A stretch of DNA of 64,000 bases, taken from assembly GCA_001414345.1 (NCBI GenBank), contig LLCB01000038.1, positions 1 to 64,000 on the forward strand. Reading direction: 5' to 3'. The notes beneath the pieces were generated by a model, which worked only from the letters and a program-made list of their open reading frames with translations, was not told where the DNA came from and searched no databases. The translations under genes and the position numbers were made by a program. This stretch comes from Hymenoscyphus infarciens. Taxonomy: Eukaryota > Ascomycota > Leotiomycetes > Helotiales > Helotiaceae. This document shows, piece after piece, positions 34,691 to 46,199 of this stretch; the first letter of the stretch is position 1; the number at the start of each line of letters is the position of its first letter.

Positions 34691-36512
34691 TGAGTGAGTG
34701 GAAATATCGAGAACTGGGCTACTGGATATTTGGGCTGGCTTTCGTGTTTGTGTTGGATATGTTGTTATTGTACTTGTTGGAATATTGTATATCGGCATGG
34801 GAAAGTGTAAAGTTGTGTCATTATATAGATTAGTTATCTCGCGATAAAAAGTAGGAATCAAAAGTTTGCACTGAAGACCTATTCTCAGATCTGGAGTATT
34901 GTGGAGAAAGTTGTATTCCAAGTCAACGGGCACAACCATTTAGTCACCTCATGCAGATCTTCCATCTTGAATAACCATAGAAGAGGAAAAATAAAAAGTT
35001 CGTGCCTTGACTTCTTCATTGCACCTTCTTCCAAACCACTCCTCACTTCTCCTTCAACCAATAAAGCGCCGTCCCAACCTTTGTTGCACATCGCAACCCT
35101 ATCCTTCCGTCAAGGTGCCCCTTACCAAATGAGGGGACAAAAAGTAAAAACATACAACAGCAGGTATTCGCTGGTGGTCACCCACCCAACTACTAATCTG
35201 CCGATCTGAGGCTTGTGTATGGCAGAGCGGACGGGATGCCCAATTCTCCTCAGTCTATGGTCGTATGTGACAGCCCTTACGGTATTTGAGATTAGAAAAG
35301 TACCAAAAAACTCCTGAAAGAGTCCTTGATTGCTAATTAACACTATAAATCTATGTTAGTTTAGTTGCTGTGTTATGTTCTTGAAGTTGAGGGCGTGACG
35401 CCTTTTCAAATACGCCAAAAAGTGGCCTCTGTTCCCTTTCTGCCACGCTTAGCTTTATTTTAAATAAAATCGCAAAAAGATGAAATAAAGACCTAATGGC
35501 TCAGAAGGACCAAATTAATAGTAGTTTCAATTACTTGCCGGGATTTGTTTTGAGTTGCGGCCGAGTCAACCGAGACACTTTCACTCCGTATCGAATCACT
35601 GCTTCTCTTTGGTACTTATCTTTGATTCGTCTACGACAACCACTGGATAAAAATCACATATTGAAATAAAACAGTACACGATATCAATTATAAGACATCT
35701 TCAGCAACTTTAAGCTAAGGAATAACTCACCTTTGCAGAATAAATCCTATTGCCCATTCCTGGTCCACAGTTACCCACAGCCATATCATCAACACACCGC
35801 CTGCCCAACACTACCGAACAATTCACCAAGCAGCTATTTCCCTCATTATTTCAAAGCGCTTCAACTTTTCTCTTCTATAGTAATAACCTCCCCAAGCCTT
35901 CTTGTCATCTCGATTTCAACAGTCTTCTTCTTTCCAGGCAGAGTCTACATACTAATATCAAAACATTAGCGTCCATATCTCAAAGAGAGCGAATCTATAA
36001 AGGGGTAGAGAAAATCGGTATGATTTGCAAGCCTCACCATCCTTATCTTCATCGAGATGAAGAGCTTGAAAAATCGTATCAAATGATTTGGCAATGAATA
36101 GGCGAGGTAAGAAAGGAAGAAGAATAACTTACCAAGCTCGCTTAAATTATCTTGCAAGTAACCTCCAGGTATAGGCCATATGGAAGGCAGAGGGAGGGGA
36201 GAGGCCAACACTCTTTTAAGGAGTTTACTCGCAAACATCAAACGCTGCTAGTCTGGAAAAAAATTCCCTCATCGTCGTTAATATTAGATTTAATATTATC
36301 GATCGTAGAAAGAAGAAAAAAGTTCCCTACCTTCCTTCCTGTGCTAGCAGATCGATGATAGGGAAGGCGCGATTCAGGTGTTAATATAGAGTCGGTAGAG
36401 AAGGGTCTATGCTAGTAGATCAATCATAGAGAAGGCGCAATTCAGGTGTTGATGTATAGTTAGTGAAGGAGGGTCTATACTAATCGCTCACTCTCAATCA
36501 TTTCATCCTTTT
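34691..36512. other. Intergenic, no gene recognised
   Basis: Short frames at 35733-36241 on both strands have no domain and no consistent intron structure. The segment ends with a 68-bp tandem duplication next to the stop codon of the minus-strand 7TM gene. Confidence 0.45.
36343..36478. repeat. Tandem duplication, two 68-bp units
   Basis: Unit 1 (36,343-36,410) and unit 2 (36,411-36,478) both start GCTAG(C/T)AGATC and end GGGTCTAT. They differ at about a dozen positions, mostly transitions. The array lies 35 bases beyond the stop codon of the rhodopsin-like gene and so would fall in its 3' UTR. Confidence 0.8.
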
Positions 36513-38015
36513 CTAAAAATCACTCATCTTTCTCAATGCCCTGCCCGGTGGTGGCATTGTGCTTTCCGACACCCGAAATTCCTTCGTTATTGCAATGGAA
36601 TCAGGACCTGGTAACGGTTGTCCACCCTCTACTTTATCGTTATTGAATAATTCGTCCTCGGATTCGCTAGCCTTCTTCATGTGTCTTAGGGCACTTATAT
36701 TCGTACTGCGAGGCCTGCTCGAGATTTTGGCCGTGGAGGATAATTCGTAGGATTTGTTGTATGCGGATGCACTGGTTCTCGTATCTAGGCCACCGGAAAG
36801 AAGAGCTCGAAAGACTGAGGAGATCGAGGGTTAGCTTTAAATTCCTAAGCTGCCATAGATGGGTTGCAACAAGACTTACCTGGAAGTGAGGCGGCGATGA
36901 TCGAAATTGCAGTTTCCACCATGCTTACAGTGCATGTCAACATGGTTTCGTTTTTCTTCGAATAATATGCTCGAATAACTAAATCGCATATTTTAAAAAC
37001 GATCACCTGGAGAGAAGACGAATGAACTCACTGCTTGCAATGACGACAAAAAATCCTAATGCAAACATGGCTGCTACCCCGAGCTTTTGTTTCATCGGCA
37101 TCTTGAGTTTCAAGACCATCGATATTGGAAGACTGATAACTATTGGTTGATATTAGTATTTGCAACTTGACGGTTCCGTGTTCTTTCCAGACTTACTGAT
37201 CACATCAGAAAATATATTGACTGCGAGGGGTTAGTGACAGTCCTCGCTACAAATAACGGATGCACTCACGCAAGATTGTAATCCAGTAGTTGATATCGGA
37301 TGCTTTATGAGAACATTGCTCTGGATAATATCAGTACTTGAAACTCCTGGAAAGATATAGTAGCACTCTTACCACTAGGAACATGGGACCATTTTCTCTC
37401 AATTGGGTAGCACTGGAAAATGATATCGAAGAATATGACCAGCCAGCTCACAGCTAAGAACCCAAGCACGCAATTGTAAACCGTTTGCAACTTTGTCCTC
37501 GCTGCAATTCGCTTGTAGAAAACGACTAGAGCAACTTTGATCGCCCAGAGTGAAGTGACGTATAACGTCGATCCCGGGATAATCATCTTGGAAGGTTAGC
37601 ACAGGCCTTTTGTTGGCGATTGAGAGATTGCAGATCTTACCTGCATGATATGAGTAAAGTTCTCATTACTTGCAGTTTGAGGTCGAGCCATTCCTATCTT
37701 CTAGTAAGCCAAAACTCACCCAGACGCACACTGAAAGGTAAAGCTGTACCTTCATTCCACATGTAATGTTGAATCCCCAAATCCCCAATCAGACATGAGG
37801 CTGCAAGTAAGAGAAATGCATCGTCGACGTTCCAGGCGCCGAACTTTCTCCATTTCACGAACAATCGTGCGCCCAAAAAAATGCAAGCCACGACCGTACA
37901 AATATACCAAGAAACCTATGCAAGTTAGTCCATTCCTAAACTCTGTCGTTGTCATTTAAGAACCACTTACAACCTGACCCAGTCCAACATTCATATCCAC
38001 AGCTTCGGATGCCAT
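36513..38015 (-). CDS. Rhodopsin-like seven-transmembrane protein (fungal PTH11/SAT4-like family)
   Basis: Predicted 353 aa in nine exons on the minus strand: 38015-37971, 37915-37750, 37693-37641, 37586-37373, 37320-37270, 37220-37197, 37139-37032, 36978-36880 and 36814-36513. The phases close exactly to TAG. Hydrophobic segments include VSWYICTVVACIFLGARLFV, DDAFLLLAASCLI, STLYVTSLWAIKVALVVFYK, VYNCVLGFLAVSWLVIFFDI, WITILLNIFSDVIIISLPIS, VAAMFALGFFVVIASIIRAY and TCTVSMVETAISIIAASLPG. The family landmarks WNVDDA after TM2 and IIAASLPG in TM7 are present. The cytoplasmic tail is Ser-rich. Members are fungal plasma-membrane proteins (Rhodopsin_dom_fun type), some acting as surface sensors. The ligand is unknown. 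An upstream in-frame ATG (38141) would add 42 residues; I prefer 38015. Confidence 0.88.
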
Positions 38016-38651
38016 GATGATGATTTTCAATCGATCGTCGTGTCTTACTTCGTTTACGTCGTACGTGATGGGGAAATGCTTAGCAGAGGTGGATCGAATC
38101 AAAAGGTCCACCGAGTATAAACCGATTTGGGGGCACTTCAACCTTTAATACAGACTGGACCCTCGGATGAGTTTTTTGTTCCAACTTCTTCTCCTTCGAA
38201 ACGCGGCGATGTTAACCTGACCCATCTGGCGACCCGGGACTTGCAGCATCCTAGTACATTGTGGCCTTGGTAACGGAAGTTGTGGAGTCTTTGAAGTGTG
38301 CTTTGATGGTAATAGGGGCCCATAGACTTTGAAGTTGGTTGAGGGTAGGCCTAGTTGAGGGTGGTGGGATCTGGGAGAACATGTGCAATAGTGATGGTAT
38401 TATTGAAGTGAACTTTGGTTCTAGTAATTACATATTACGGATTTTTCCTGCTAGCACTTAATCAATAGATGATCGGGAGTGGTAGCCACTTGAAAAAGGA
38501 GTGCAATTATGAAACTGGTTTATTTCTTATTGGGTTTGTGAAATTGTGACAGGAACCCTCGCTTCGATTTTCCCAGTTTCGAGGAAGAACCCTACCAAAA
38601 CGCACACGGTAAGCAAGTCCAATGAAAGTTGTCTTATAATCTCTTGGCTTA
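38016..38651. other. Upstream region of the 7TM gene, no other gene seen
   Basis: Ordinary composition, no domain-bearing frame. It ends at the target duplication of the small inverted-repeat element. Confidence 0.45.
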
Positions 38652-38904
38652 GCTCCTCGTGTACGGAATCATCCGCTGATTTTAGTCTAGGCTCGTGCCT
38701 ACAGCACCCTTACCTTACTAAGCTTTAACAGTAGGAAAGAAAACTGTAAAAAATACGAAATAAATTTTACTCGATTCTAAAGACGCTTATTAACCTTGAA
38801 GTCAATACTTGTAACTTTTAGATTCGTTATTATAGTTTTATAATAAGTAGTTATAACAGTGTAGAATGTACTAAAACCGGCGGATGATTCCGTACACGAG
38901 GAGC
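38652..38904. mobile_element. 253-bp MITE with 35-bp terminal inverted repeats and TTA target duplication
   Basis: The left end 38,652-38,686 begins GCTCCTCGTGTACGGAATCA. The right end 38,870-38,904 is its reverse complement with two mismatches, both transitions. The element is flanked on both sides by TTA (38,649-38,651 and 38,905-38,907). A 3-bp TTA/TWA duplication is characteristic of PIF/Harbinger elements. The interior is AT-rich and non-coding. Confidence 0.8.
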
Positions 38905-38947
38905 TTAGGTACGAGGAACTTACTAAAGTCTCTGAGTGAATATTGAA

Positions 38948-39670
38948 AACCTTTTACTATTCCACATCTAATATTTGTTATTCCATATCTAATTCCTAGT
39001 AAAGTGAACCCACCCGTCCACACTAAGTGTACGATGAACTTATACTATCTAATCATAGTCTCTTAGGTATATAGATCGTCGTCGTCGCTTAACCTCGTCG
39101 TCGGTACTAAAAATTAAATTCTTAAATTTATAAAACCTTTTACTATTCTACGTTTAGTACTTACTATCCTATATACTATATCTAATCTTTATAGAAGTTC
39201 TAGAAAATATATAGTAGATAAGTATTTATTATATATATAGTTTTTTTAAAGCTTTTAATAAGTAATAATAGTAATTAATAAAAATTCTCTTATTTTACGA
39301 AATCGTAATATAACTACTACTATTTTTAGACCTTTTTAATAGAGTTATCTCTATATTTATAGTAGTTATTTTTTTAGTACTAAAAGCAGTCTTAAATAAA
39401 TAAATACTTTAAAGAACTAGATAAAGTTACTTAATTTATAGCTATATTATAAGCTTATTTTACTAATTATTATTACTCTAGATATACCTTTAATTATTTA
39501 ATAAATATCTACTGATAGAAAGACTACTATTCTAGTAATATAAATACTACTTCTTATAACTTATATAGCGCCGTTGTATTATGCTATACTTATAGATGTT
39601 CACTGTATTCTATCTAAGAGTGGACGGGTGAGCCGAGCTATGACAGATGGATGTGGAATAGTAAAAGGTT
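38948..39670. mobile_element. RIP-mutated inverted-repeat element of about 720 bp
   Basis: AACCTTTTACTATTCCACAT at 38,948 is mirrored by GATGTGGAATAGTAAAAGG ending at 39,670. ACCCGTCCAC at 39,012 is mirrored by GTGGACGGGT at 39,620. The termini keep CG and CA steps while the interior (39,060-39,600) is strongly AT-biased. A degenerate extra copy of the terminal motif occurs at about 39,137 (CCTTTTACTATTCTACG). The class is unknown. Confidence 0.6.
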
Positions 39671-41299
39671 ATTGAAATCGCAATATGTGACGACTTGAGT
39701 ATAGCGTGGATTTTTGCGGAGCAAAGCAAGGGTCCTTACCGAATGATATGAACCGATGGTCCACCAGGAAGTACCTTCCACTTTCCTGTACTTAAAGAAC
39801 GCCTTGCCGCGTGCTCTGGTAACAGTTCTTGCAGAATAATTGGGGATTCGATGGATTGCGTTACTTCCGTGTGGGTTCTATAGTAAAAGGGCTCCGAGGA
39901 TTGGGAGTAAATAGGAAAGTATCCGAACCCCAAACAGTGGGAAATCCGAACAACCATTTCCACGAAGGAGAAAGAATGGTGTACGCAGATGTCAATTTTT
40001 TTCTTTAACAACCTGAAGAGAAAGAAAAAACGATGGCAGTGCAATGCCCCACTTCTAGGTCGCATTGGAGGGGTTATGGAAGGCAAATCGTGACACTACC
40101 CCAGGAAACCCTCGAACACCATCATGGGAAGAACCCGTCAGCTTGTGCATGGAGACTTTTTTCGTGGTTTCCTATTGGCTCATTCCCCCACATGCCAGGG
40201 AATATAACTAAATCTCGTTTTAAGAGTTTTACGGAGTAAGACGACGTTGGAAACTGCATGGACTTACGCTTAGACCTTCCGTACCCCTCTTTGACCAACT
40301 GCAACCAGAAGATAAAGCAGCTCTGAAGAAGCGAGTAAGGAGCAACACGAGTAATAAACAGCTTGATCAAGTAATCTGCTCCGTCTAGGCGGGGTTCGCG
40401 ATATATTGATATTTTGCAACCTAGTACTGAAAACTTGGCAATTAAAACGCGTCTCGTTAATAGAAACTCAGTATGCGTTGGGAAATACTGGGAGAGCGTG
40501 TGTAAACCGCAACATTATGGTGTTCTCGCTGTTTTCAACAAGTCTGATCTTTGGTGTAAAAGCTGGGGATCAAAGAACTAGATTTAATTTGCCATGCAAA
40601 CCGCAGGGAAGGGTAAACATCGGTCTTCACAAAACATGCCATCTCATGCATAGGATGCAAGAGACACTCAAACATTCAAAAATCAGAACCCTCCTACCAA
40701 GCTAAAAGGGGGCGGCGGTGTTGCGGCGGTGTTGAGCCCGCCAATTGCACAATGCTCATGTTGTGTTGTTGGACATGTTCATAACTTCTCCCCATCCCGA
40801 GGTCGGCAAAGATGTTGTGGGGACATTTACTCCGTATGAGCTGCAAAACCCAGAATTTGAGACCCACTTACATATCCCTCTCCACGTCAATCCCCCAACT
40901 AATCCACTGAAAAAGGGGGGCATATCACGGAAATTGAAGGCAGCAGGATTTCTTCATAAAACAAGAATGAAAGGGTCCAATTCCAAAACAGATGTTAGCT
41001 TCGATCTAAATCGTTTGTCTACCAACACCATTCAATACAACTTCATCGTACGATTTCAAAACCTCGGGACTTTGCCACACGTTACAGATATCTACCCTTT
41101 TTTTTTGTTGCCAAACCCGGGAATGATAGGCGAGCTGCGAGAGGAAGAGGAGAGGGAAAGTGGGACTTCGAAGTCTCTTAAAGAGGGTAGAAGCTCCGGC
41201 CCAGAATCCGCGATCATACAATAAGTCCCACTTCAGTGTCACAAGGCCTTAGGCGAGCGAGTCAAATGCTTTGATTCGACAAATAGCCCTAGTCTATAC
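39671..41299. other. Intergenic, no gene recognised
   Basis: The longest frames (39736-40086 minus; 40745-41224 plus, 159 codons) have no recognisable domain, no intron partners and overlapping frames on the other strand. I treat them as chance frames in non-coding DNA. The 159-codon frame is the only one worth a homology search. Confidence 0.4.
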
Positions 41300-41301
41300 T
41301 A

Positions 41302-41855
41302 TCCCCCCCCCTTAAGTATTTGTAAAGTGGGTCGAGTGGAGACTGGGGGAGGCAGTGCTGTCAGGGGTCTCAGAACTAATAAGAATCACTCTATTTTTAG
41401 GCTAATATTAAATGCTTCATTGTTCAGTATCTAGTAGGTCCTCCTCTAGTATTAATAACAGCCTAACATCGCTCCCACCAAGAGTTAAAGAGCTTTGCTA
41501 TAAAGTCCTCTAGTATAGCATTCTAAGCTTTAAGAATAATCTCTTTTAGCTAATCCAAAGTAACCGAATCAGCATCATAATAGGCTTTAAAGTAATGTTC
41601 TTAGATATATCGACGCATCTAAGCCCATACATGCTCTATTAGATTAAGGTCTGGTGAATAGGCAGGCTAATGAATCGTAGGGATATTTTTCTATTTTGAT
41701 CTGTGAATTACTTTAAAAAAGTAAGTAAAGTGAGGTTGAAAGGGAGGATAAACAAAGGCTCTTATTGGCTTACGCTTTGACTTTGCACTGCCTCCGCCAT
41801 GGCCTTTCCCCCCTTATAAATCGACCCACTTTACAAATACTTAAGGGGGGGGGGA
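41302..41855. mobile_element. Tc1/mariner-type element, internally deleted and RIP-mutated
   Basis: The ends are inverted repeats of more than 30 bp: a C-run then CTTAAGTATTTGTAAAGTGG at the left (41,302) and its mirror with a G-run at the right (41,855). They are flanked by TA on both sides (41,300-41,301; 41,856-41,857), the Tc1/mariner target duplication. The interior carries the C-terminal part of a transposase on the minus strand. Its N-terminal part is missing. The homopolymer run differs in length between ends (9 versus 10). Confidence 0.88.
41430..41666 (-). pseudogene. Transposase remnant of Tc1/mariner (DDE family), C-terminal part
   Basis: Reading from 41,666 downward gives PAYSPDLNLIEHVWA, then MRRYI, EHYFKAYYDADSVTLD, LKEIILKA, NAILEDFIAKLFNSWWERC and AVINTRGGPT. 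PDLNLIE contains the third catalytic acid of the DDE/D triad. The frame is interrupted by stops before PAY and after WA, RYI, TLD, KA and ERC. Five are TAG and one is TAA, and each sits where Tc1 relatives have Trp or Gln. No frameshift is needed. It is non-functional. Confidence 0.85.
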
Positions 41856-42036
41856 TAGTAGTGGGCTGGCGATCATATAGCTACCAAACATTCTGGGCCG
41901 TACTTCGTAGATTCCACCCTCCTGACAAAGTTTCAGCCTCGTCAACGTTGGAGGTGTGCTGTGTGGCTTACAGGTCCTCTGTGAAGTCAAACAGCGGAGA
42001 TAGCCAGGAAAAATGAGGAGGACTGTCACCCTGTGT

Positions 42037-42196
42037 TAAAGAGGGTGGAAGGGAAACCCTCTAATGTTTTAGGGCTATATGATCGCTGGACCACCACAGA
42101 ACAGGGCCATTTGACAAATTAAAGCTTTGGAAACACTCGCTGGAGGCATTCCGACGATGTTGTGGCGGATTAGAGGCTTCCCTTCCACCCTCTTTA
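42037..42196. mobile_element. 160-bp inverted-repeat MITE with TA-type ends
   Basis: The left arm AAAGAGGGTGGAAGGGAA (from 42,038) and right arm TTCCCTTCCACCCTCTTT (to about 42,195) are perfect inverted copies. The next bases (CCCTCTAAT and ATTAGAGG) extend the match with small differences. Both outer ends abut TA. The interior is non-coding. It fits a mariner-like miniature element. Confidence 0.7.
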
Positions 42197-42202
42197 TCCC
42201 CT

Positions 42203-42333
42203 CAGCTGCGGCGAAGGGCGTAGTGGGTCCTTATGGCTAATAACATCAAAACAACTCGAAGACAAAAGGGGTTCTATTGGCTTAAAAGTTTCTTACCAGC
42301 TATAAGGACCCACTACGCCCTTCTCCGCAGCTG
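42203..42333. repeat. Large hairpin, 36-bp arms with a 59-base loop
   Basis: The arm CAGCTGCGGCGAAGGGCGTA... (42,203-42,238) pairs with ...TACGCCCTTCTCCGCAGCTG (42,298-42,333), 34 of 36 positions. Both mismatches are C/T transitions. It starts 7 bases after the 42,037-42,196 element. It may be a separate mini-element or part of a nested one. Confidence 0.75.
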
Positions 42334-43509
42334 GGGGGCACGTGAGGGGACAAGTCACCCCGGGTTGTTAGCGAGGCATCGAGAGAGAGCCTCTAGTTCG
42401 TTAATTTTCTCTACCTCTAAGGCCGAGTATTATTATAGACAAGGCAGGGTAAAAAGTACTCTACGAAGTATTTTCTTCGAGTACCGTTCCTCAGATCGAG
42501 CAAGAGACGGGGCATTGCGATTCTCGAGTAAGTGAGTGATACAAACGTGATTGAGCGAACTTTTAAGCGAGGACTTTACCAACCGTCCATACTTTGTCAT
42601 CGGCGAATAATTCTTCCACTTGAAATCTCATCTCAACGGAAGTTCCGCGAGTCTTGCATCCTAACCAGCAGACTAATGACACAACTAGTTCGTGCATTAA
42701 GTCTAAAAACGATTCCTCGCAGACAGTTCCCCTCAGGAAGCACATAAGTGATTTATTTTCCAACTCAAAATGACGCTTCTAAAAGACACACATCGTCAAT
42801 GGCTTCAAAGTTCAAGCCATGCGCTATAAGTGGGGTCCAAAAACCACGTTCTAAGGGCTCCATGTTTCTTCCAGCGTCCCTTCTCCATAAATATCTCAAA
42901 TGCCCGAGGTAAGAGCAGGGTTCGATACTTTTCAGAAAGTTAGAAACTCTGTGGATTTTAAGGTTTTGTCTACCGTTCAGAGGCCCTTTCACGGTACTCG
43001 ATTCTTTGATATGTTAGGTTGGACAATTAACAGAAATCTCGAAGCATTTTCCAAATGAAAGAATCGAATGAGAACCCGAAGTTGTCCCTTACATTTCCCA
43101 AAAAAGAAATCCCCTCACTGCTATTCACAATTTCACAATCCGTCAGAGAACCGACCGGGCCCTTTACCCTCCAGGAAAAGGTGGGGCCCCAGAATTCAAT
43201 TGCCCCATAGTTGCCCAAAACGTGGATACAAAACGGGCATTACAGGTCAAAAGAGGAATGAACCCATCTTTTCGCATTTCGCACCCAGCCCCTCATTGCC
43301 CCTCGCCTGGAGATTACATTACTTACCAAGAGTAGAATCTCAACGCGCGTGCCACGAGGGATTTCTTTATATGGCATGATGCCTGTTCTTCCTCTCTCTT
43401 CTTTCTTTCCCCTCATCGATCATCCTTTAGACTTTCTTTAATCTTCCTAGCTTGGATCGACGCTCGTTTTCCCCTGTTCATTTTTTTATATATACATCTC
43501 TAGGTCAAG
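42334..43509. other. Intergenic, no gene recognised; upstream of the carboxylesterase
   Basis: Short frames only. Near the downstream gene there is a CT-rich stretch (CTTCCTCTCTCTTCTTTC near 43,390) and a TATA-like TTTTATATATAC at about 43,486-43,497, just before the start codon at 43,510. Confidence 0.45.
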
Positions 43510-45261
43510 ATGAGATTGAGTCATGTTGCTGCACAGGCCTTGAGCTACGCTGTCACGATTGCTGTGCATGTACAGGTATCGAGCTGCTCTGCTACGACTA
43601 CCCCACAAGCAAATGTGGCACAAGGACTCGTAGAGGGCTTCTTGGATAGTTCGAATAACTCAGTGTTTCTCGGTATCCCGTATGCTGCCACCACCGGGGG
43701 AGAAAATAGGTTTGTTCCACCCAATCATTGCCAAAAGCCAAGAAGCTAATGACTCGAAAGATGGAAAGCACCTCAAGACCCTGCTTCATACACAAGTTTC
43801 AACGCTTCTTCCTACGGACCAACATGTCCCCAAGCCATCTCAGGAACTTCCTTCTCCCAACAAGATGAGGATTGTCTAAATCTCAATATCTGGGCACCAG
43901 CTGAGGGGGAGAATCTTCCTGTTTTCGTTTACATGTATGGTGGGGCTATGGTCACAGGATCAAGCAGCAATCCATTATTACAAGGAAACAATTTCGCAAG
44001 AAAGGATGTTGTCGCTGTTACTTTCAACACTCGTGAGAGTATCTTCGCATACCCCAACTCCGCCGAGTTAGAGGGAACCTCCCAGAACTTTGGAATTCTC
44101 GATGTGGAGAAGGCGATGACCTGGATTCATGATAATATTGCTGGTAAGTAATTCGTTCTCATAAGAGGGGAAAGTTCTGATAACACCTCCTAGCATTCGG
44201 TGGAAACCCAGAGCACATTGTCTTCGGAGGCCACAGCTCAGGAGGAGTGCAGGTTGACCACTACCTCTGGAACCACCCTTCAACCTTCCTCGTCGGCGCC
44301 ATCGAAATGAGCGCCAACGCGGCATCTGGCCCTGGAAACGCCCCTCAGAACGTAGGTCTCGAATCCATAGGCGCAGAAGTTGGTTGCACAGACACCACCT
44401 CCCTCCTCTCCTGTCTCCGGGAAATCGACATCTACAGCCTCGAAACCACATCCTTCAACAGCAGCGTAAACACCTGGTTCGTCCCAGCAGTAGACAACAA
44501 AACCAGATATTCAGTTGCAGAATACACCAACCGTTTTGCAGCTGGTCAATACCCCTCCAACATCCCTTTGTTGACCGGAAACTCCAACGGCGAAGGAACC
44601 ATTTTCTCTCTGGTATACGGAAGTGAGAACACCAATTTCTCATCCTGGATCTCAACCTTCGACGCAGATTCCGCGCATATCCCCCACGATACCCTCCTAG
44701 CAGCATACAATGCCTCCGACTTCGCAAGCACCTCTCTCCAATCCGGAACGCAATACGGAGATGCACGATTCAACTGCGCCGTTGATTTCTTCGTCGATCT
44801 CCGTTCAGCTGTCCAAAACACTTGGGAATATAGATGGTTTGGCGCATACGACAATGTCGTCGGTGTCCCCGGCACAGCTCCAACCCATGGAACCGAAGTC
44901 CCATTTTTCTTGGGAGGAAACGAGTGTTTCGATTCCCTCTCTGGTGTCACCACCGAACAACAAGCACTCGCAGATTTCACCAACGATTGGTTCGTTGCTT
45001 GGATTAAGAACCCAAGTGCAGGTCCAGGATGGGAGCAAGCTGCCGCTACCAGTGGACCATTTGTTAAGCTGGGTGTCCCGGGAAACGAGAGGGCTTTGGT
45101 TGCTGGTACCACCAATGAGTGGAATGGAATTTGCCAAAATGTAAGTTTTCCTTTGTCTTCTTATTGATTGTGTGCGTTACTAACACCTCTCGCAGACTTA
45201 CAAGGAGTTCATGCCATTATACCCTGTTGTTCAGAATCCCGTTACTCTTGCTGCTAGATGA
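43510..45261 (+). CDS. Secreted type-B carboxylesterase/lipase
   Basis: Serine hydrolase of the carboxylesterase (COesterase) family acting on carboxylic esters outside the cell. Exons 43510-43709, 43761-44143, 44194-45140 and 45196-45261 sum to 1596 nt (531 aa) and close in frame. A signal peptide is present (AAQALSYAVTIAVHVQVSSC). Family landmarks are GIPYA, NRWKAPQ at the first junction, EDCLNLNIWAP, and YMYGGAMVTG, the oxyanion-hole strand where GGGF is usual. The nucleophile elbow is GGHSSGG with Ser209. The acidic residue region is NSNGEGT and the His region THGTEVPFF. Length is normal for the family. The elbow GHSSG in place of GESAG marks the divergent fungal subgroup. The substrate cannot be inferred. 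Confidence 0.9.
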
Positions 45262-46199
45262 GACACGATAGATGAGCTTTTAGACTTGTACAAAACATTT
45301 AGATGAGATGAAATAGAATAATCAAATGCAATTCTGTACCTTGAATTTACGTTCCTATTCCCAACTCAGCTTCTAGGAAGTCGTGCCATGGTTTAGAACC
45401 TGAACCATATAGGATGCACGGAACTTCCCAGAAAACATATTGGTGAGTGAGGTTTAGAAATACAAAGATTGTGAAGACGGGCGGGGTAGGGAGCGTAAAG
45501 AATGAATGACGGGTTTCAAAAATGAACATAGACTTGTTTTAAGTTTTGAAATGAACTCGTTCTACACATCCTTCTTCAGGCTATCGATTTATGCTGCGAG
45601 TTGGCCATCATCACTCGACCTTCCAAAATGTTGTATATTCCAAGTTTCTATTCCGGGTTTCTAAGTAACCCAGAAAGATCAAGAAACGTTCCTGTTCCCA
45701 ATGAACCTCGTTATTCCCAGGTGACCAAGGAATAACCACTCCCCTCCCAGGCAACCCAAGAATACCACCTCCACAATTCTCCCGATATTTTCCTGGTACA
45801 TACCTAAAATACAACAAACCCCTCAACTCACTATTCACATCATTCCTAGGTAACCCATGGTTCGCGAAAATTATAAACAGAACAATTCCCTCCTTTCAGT
45901 AACTATACTTACTTTCGCATCCGAACGTAAGCTAAACGGCAAACAACTTCCAAATACCACAGGTCGATTTGCAGGTTACCTACCAATAGCGACCAACAAC
46001 AACAATATGCACCTCAATCCCAAAGAAGGAAGAGGGGTATGCGTCACGTGGGTGGCTGGGACTTGTCACAGCTGATCGCCATCCGCCTACTTAAAGAACA
46101 CCACGGGCATGTTATCTTAGTAAACTTAGCCGCCTAGGCTTATTAGCTTTTTGGTTCCGCTTACTAGCCACTACCCCCTACCCCCCTACCCTATCTACT
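45262..46199. other. Intergenic, no gene recognised
   Basis: 3' flank of the esterase, then sequence with no domain-bearing frame. Composition turns AT-rich from about 46,200. Confidence 0.45.

Noticed and set aside
40745..41224. 159-codon open frame as a gene
   Set aside because: No recognisable motif, no intron context, biased composition; kept only as a candidate for a homology search.
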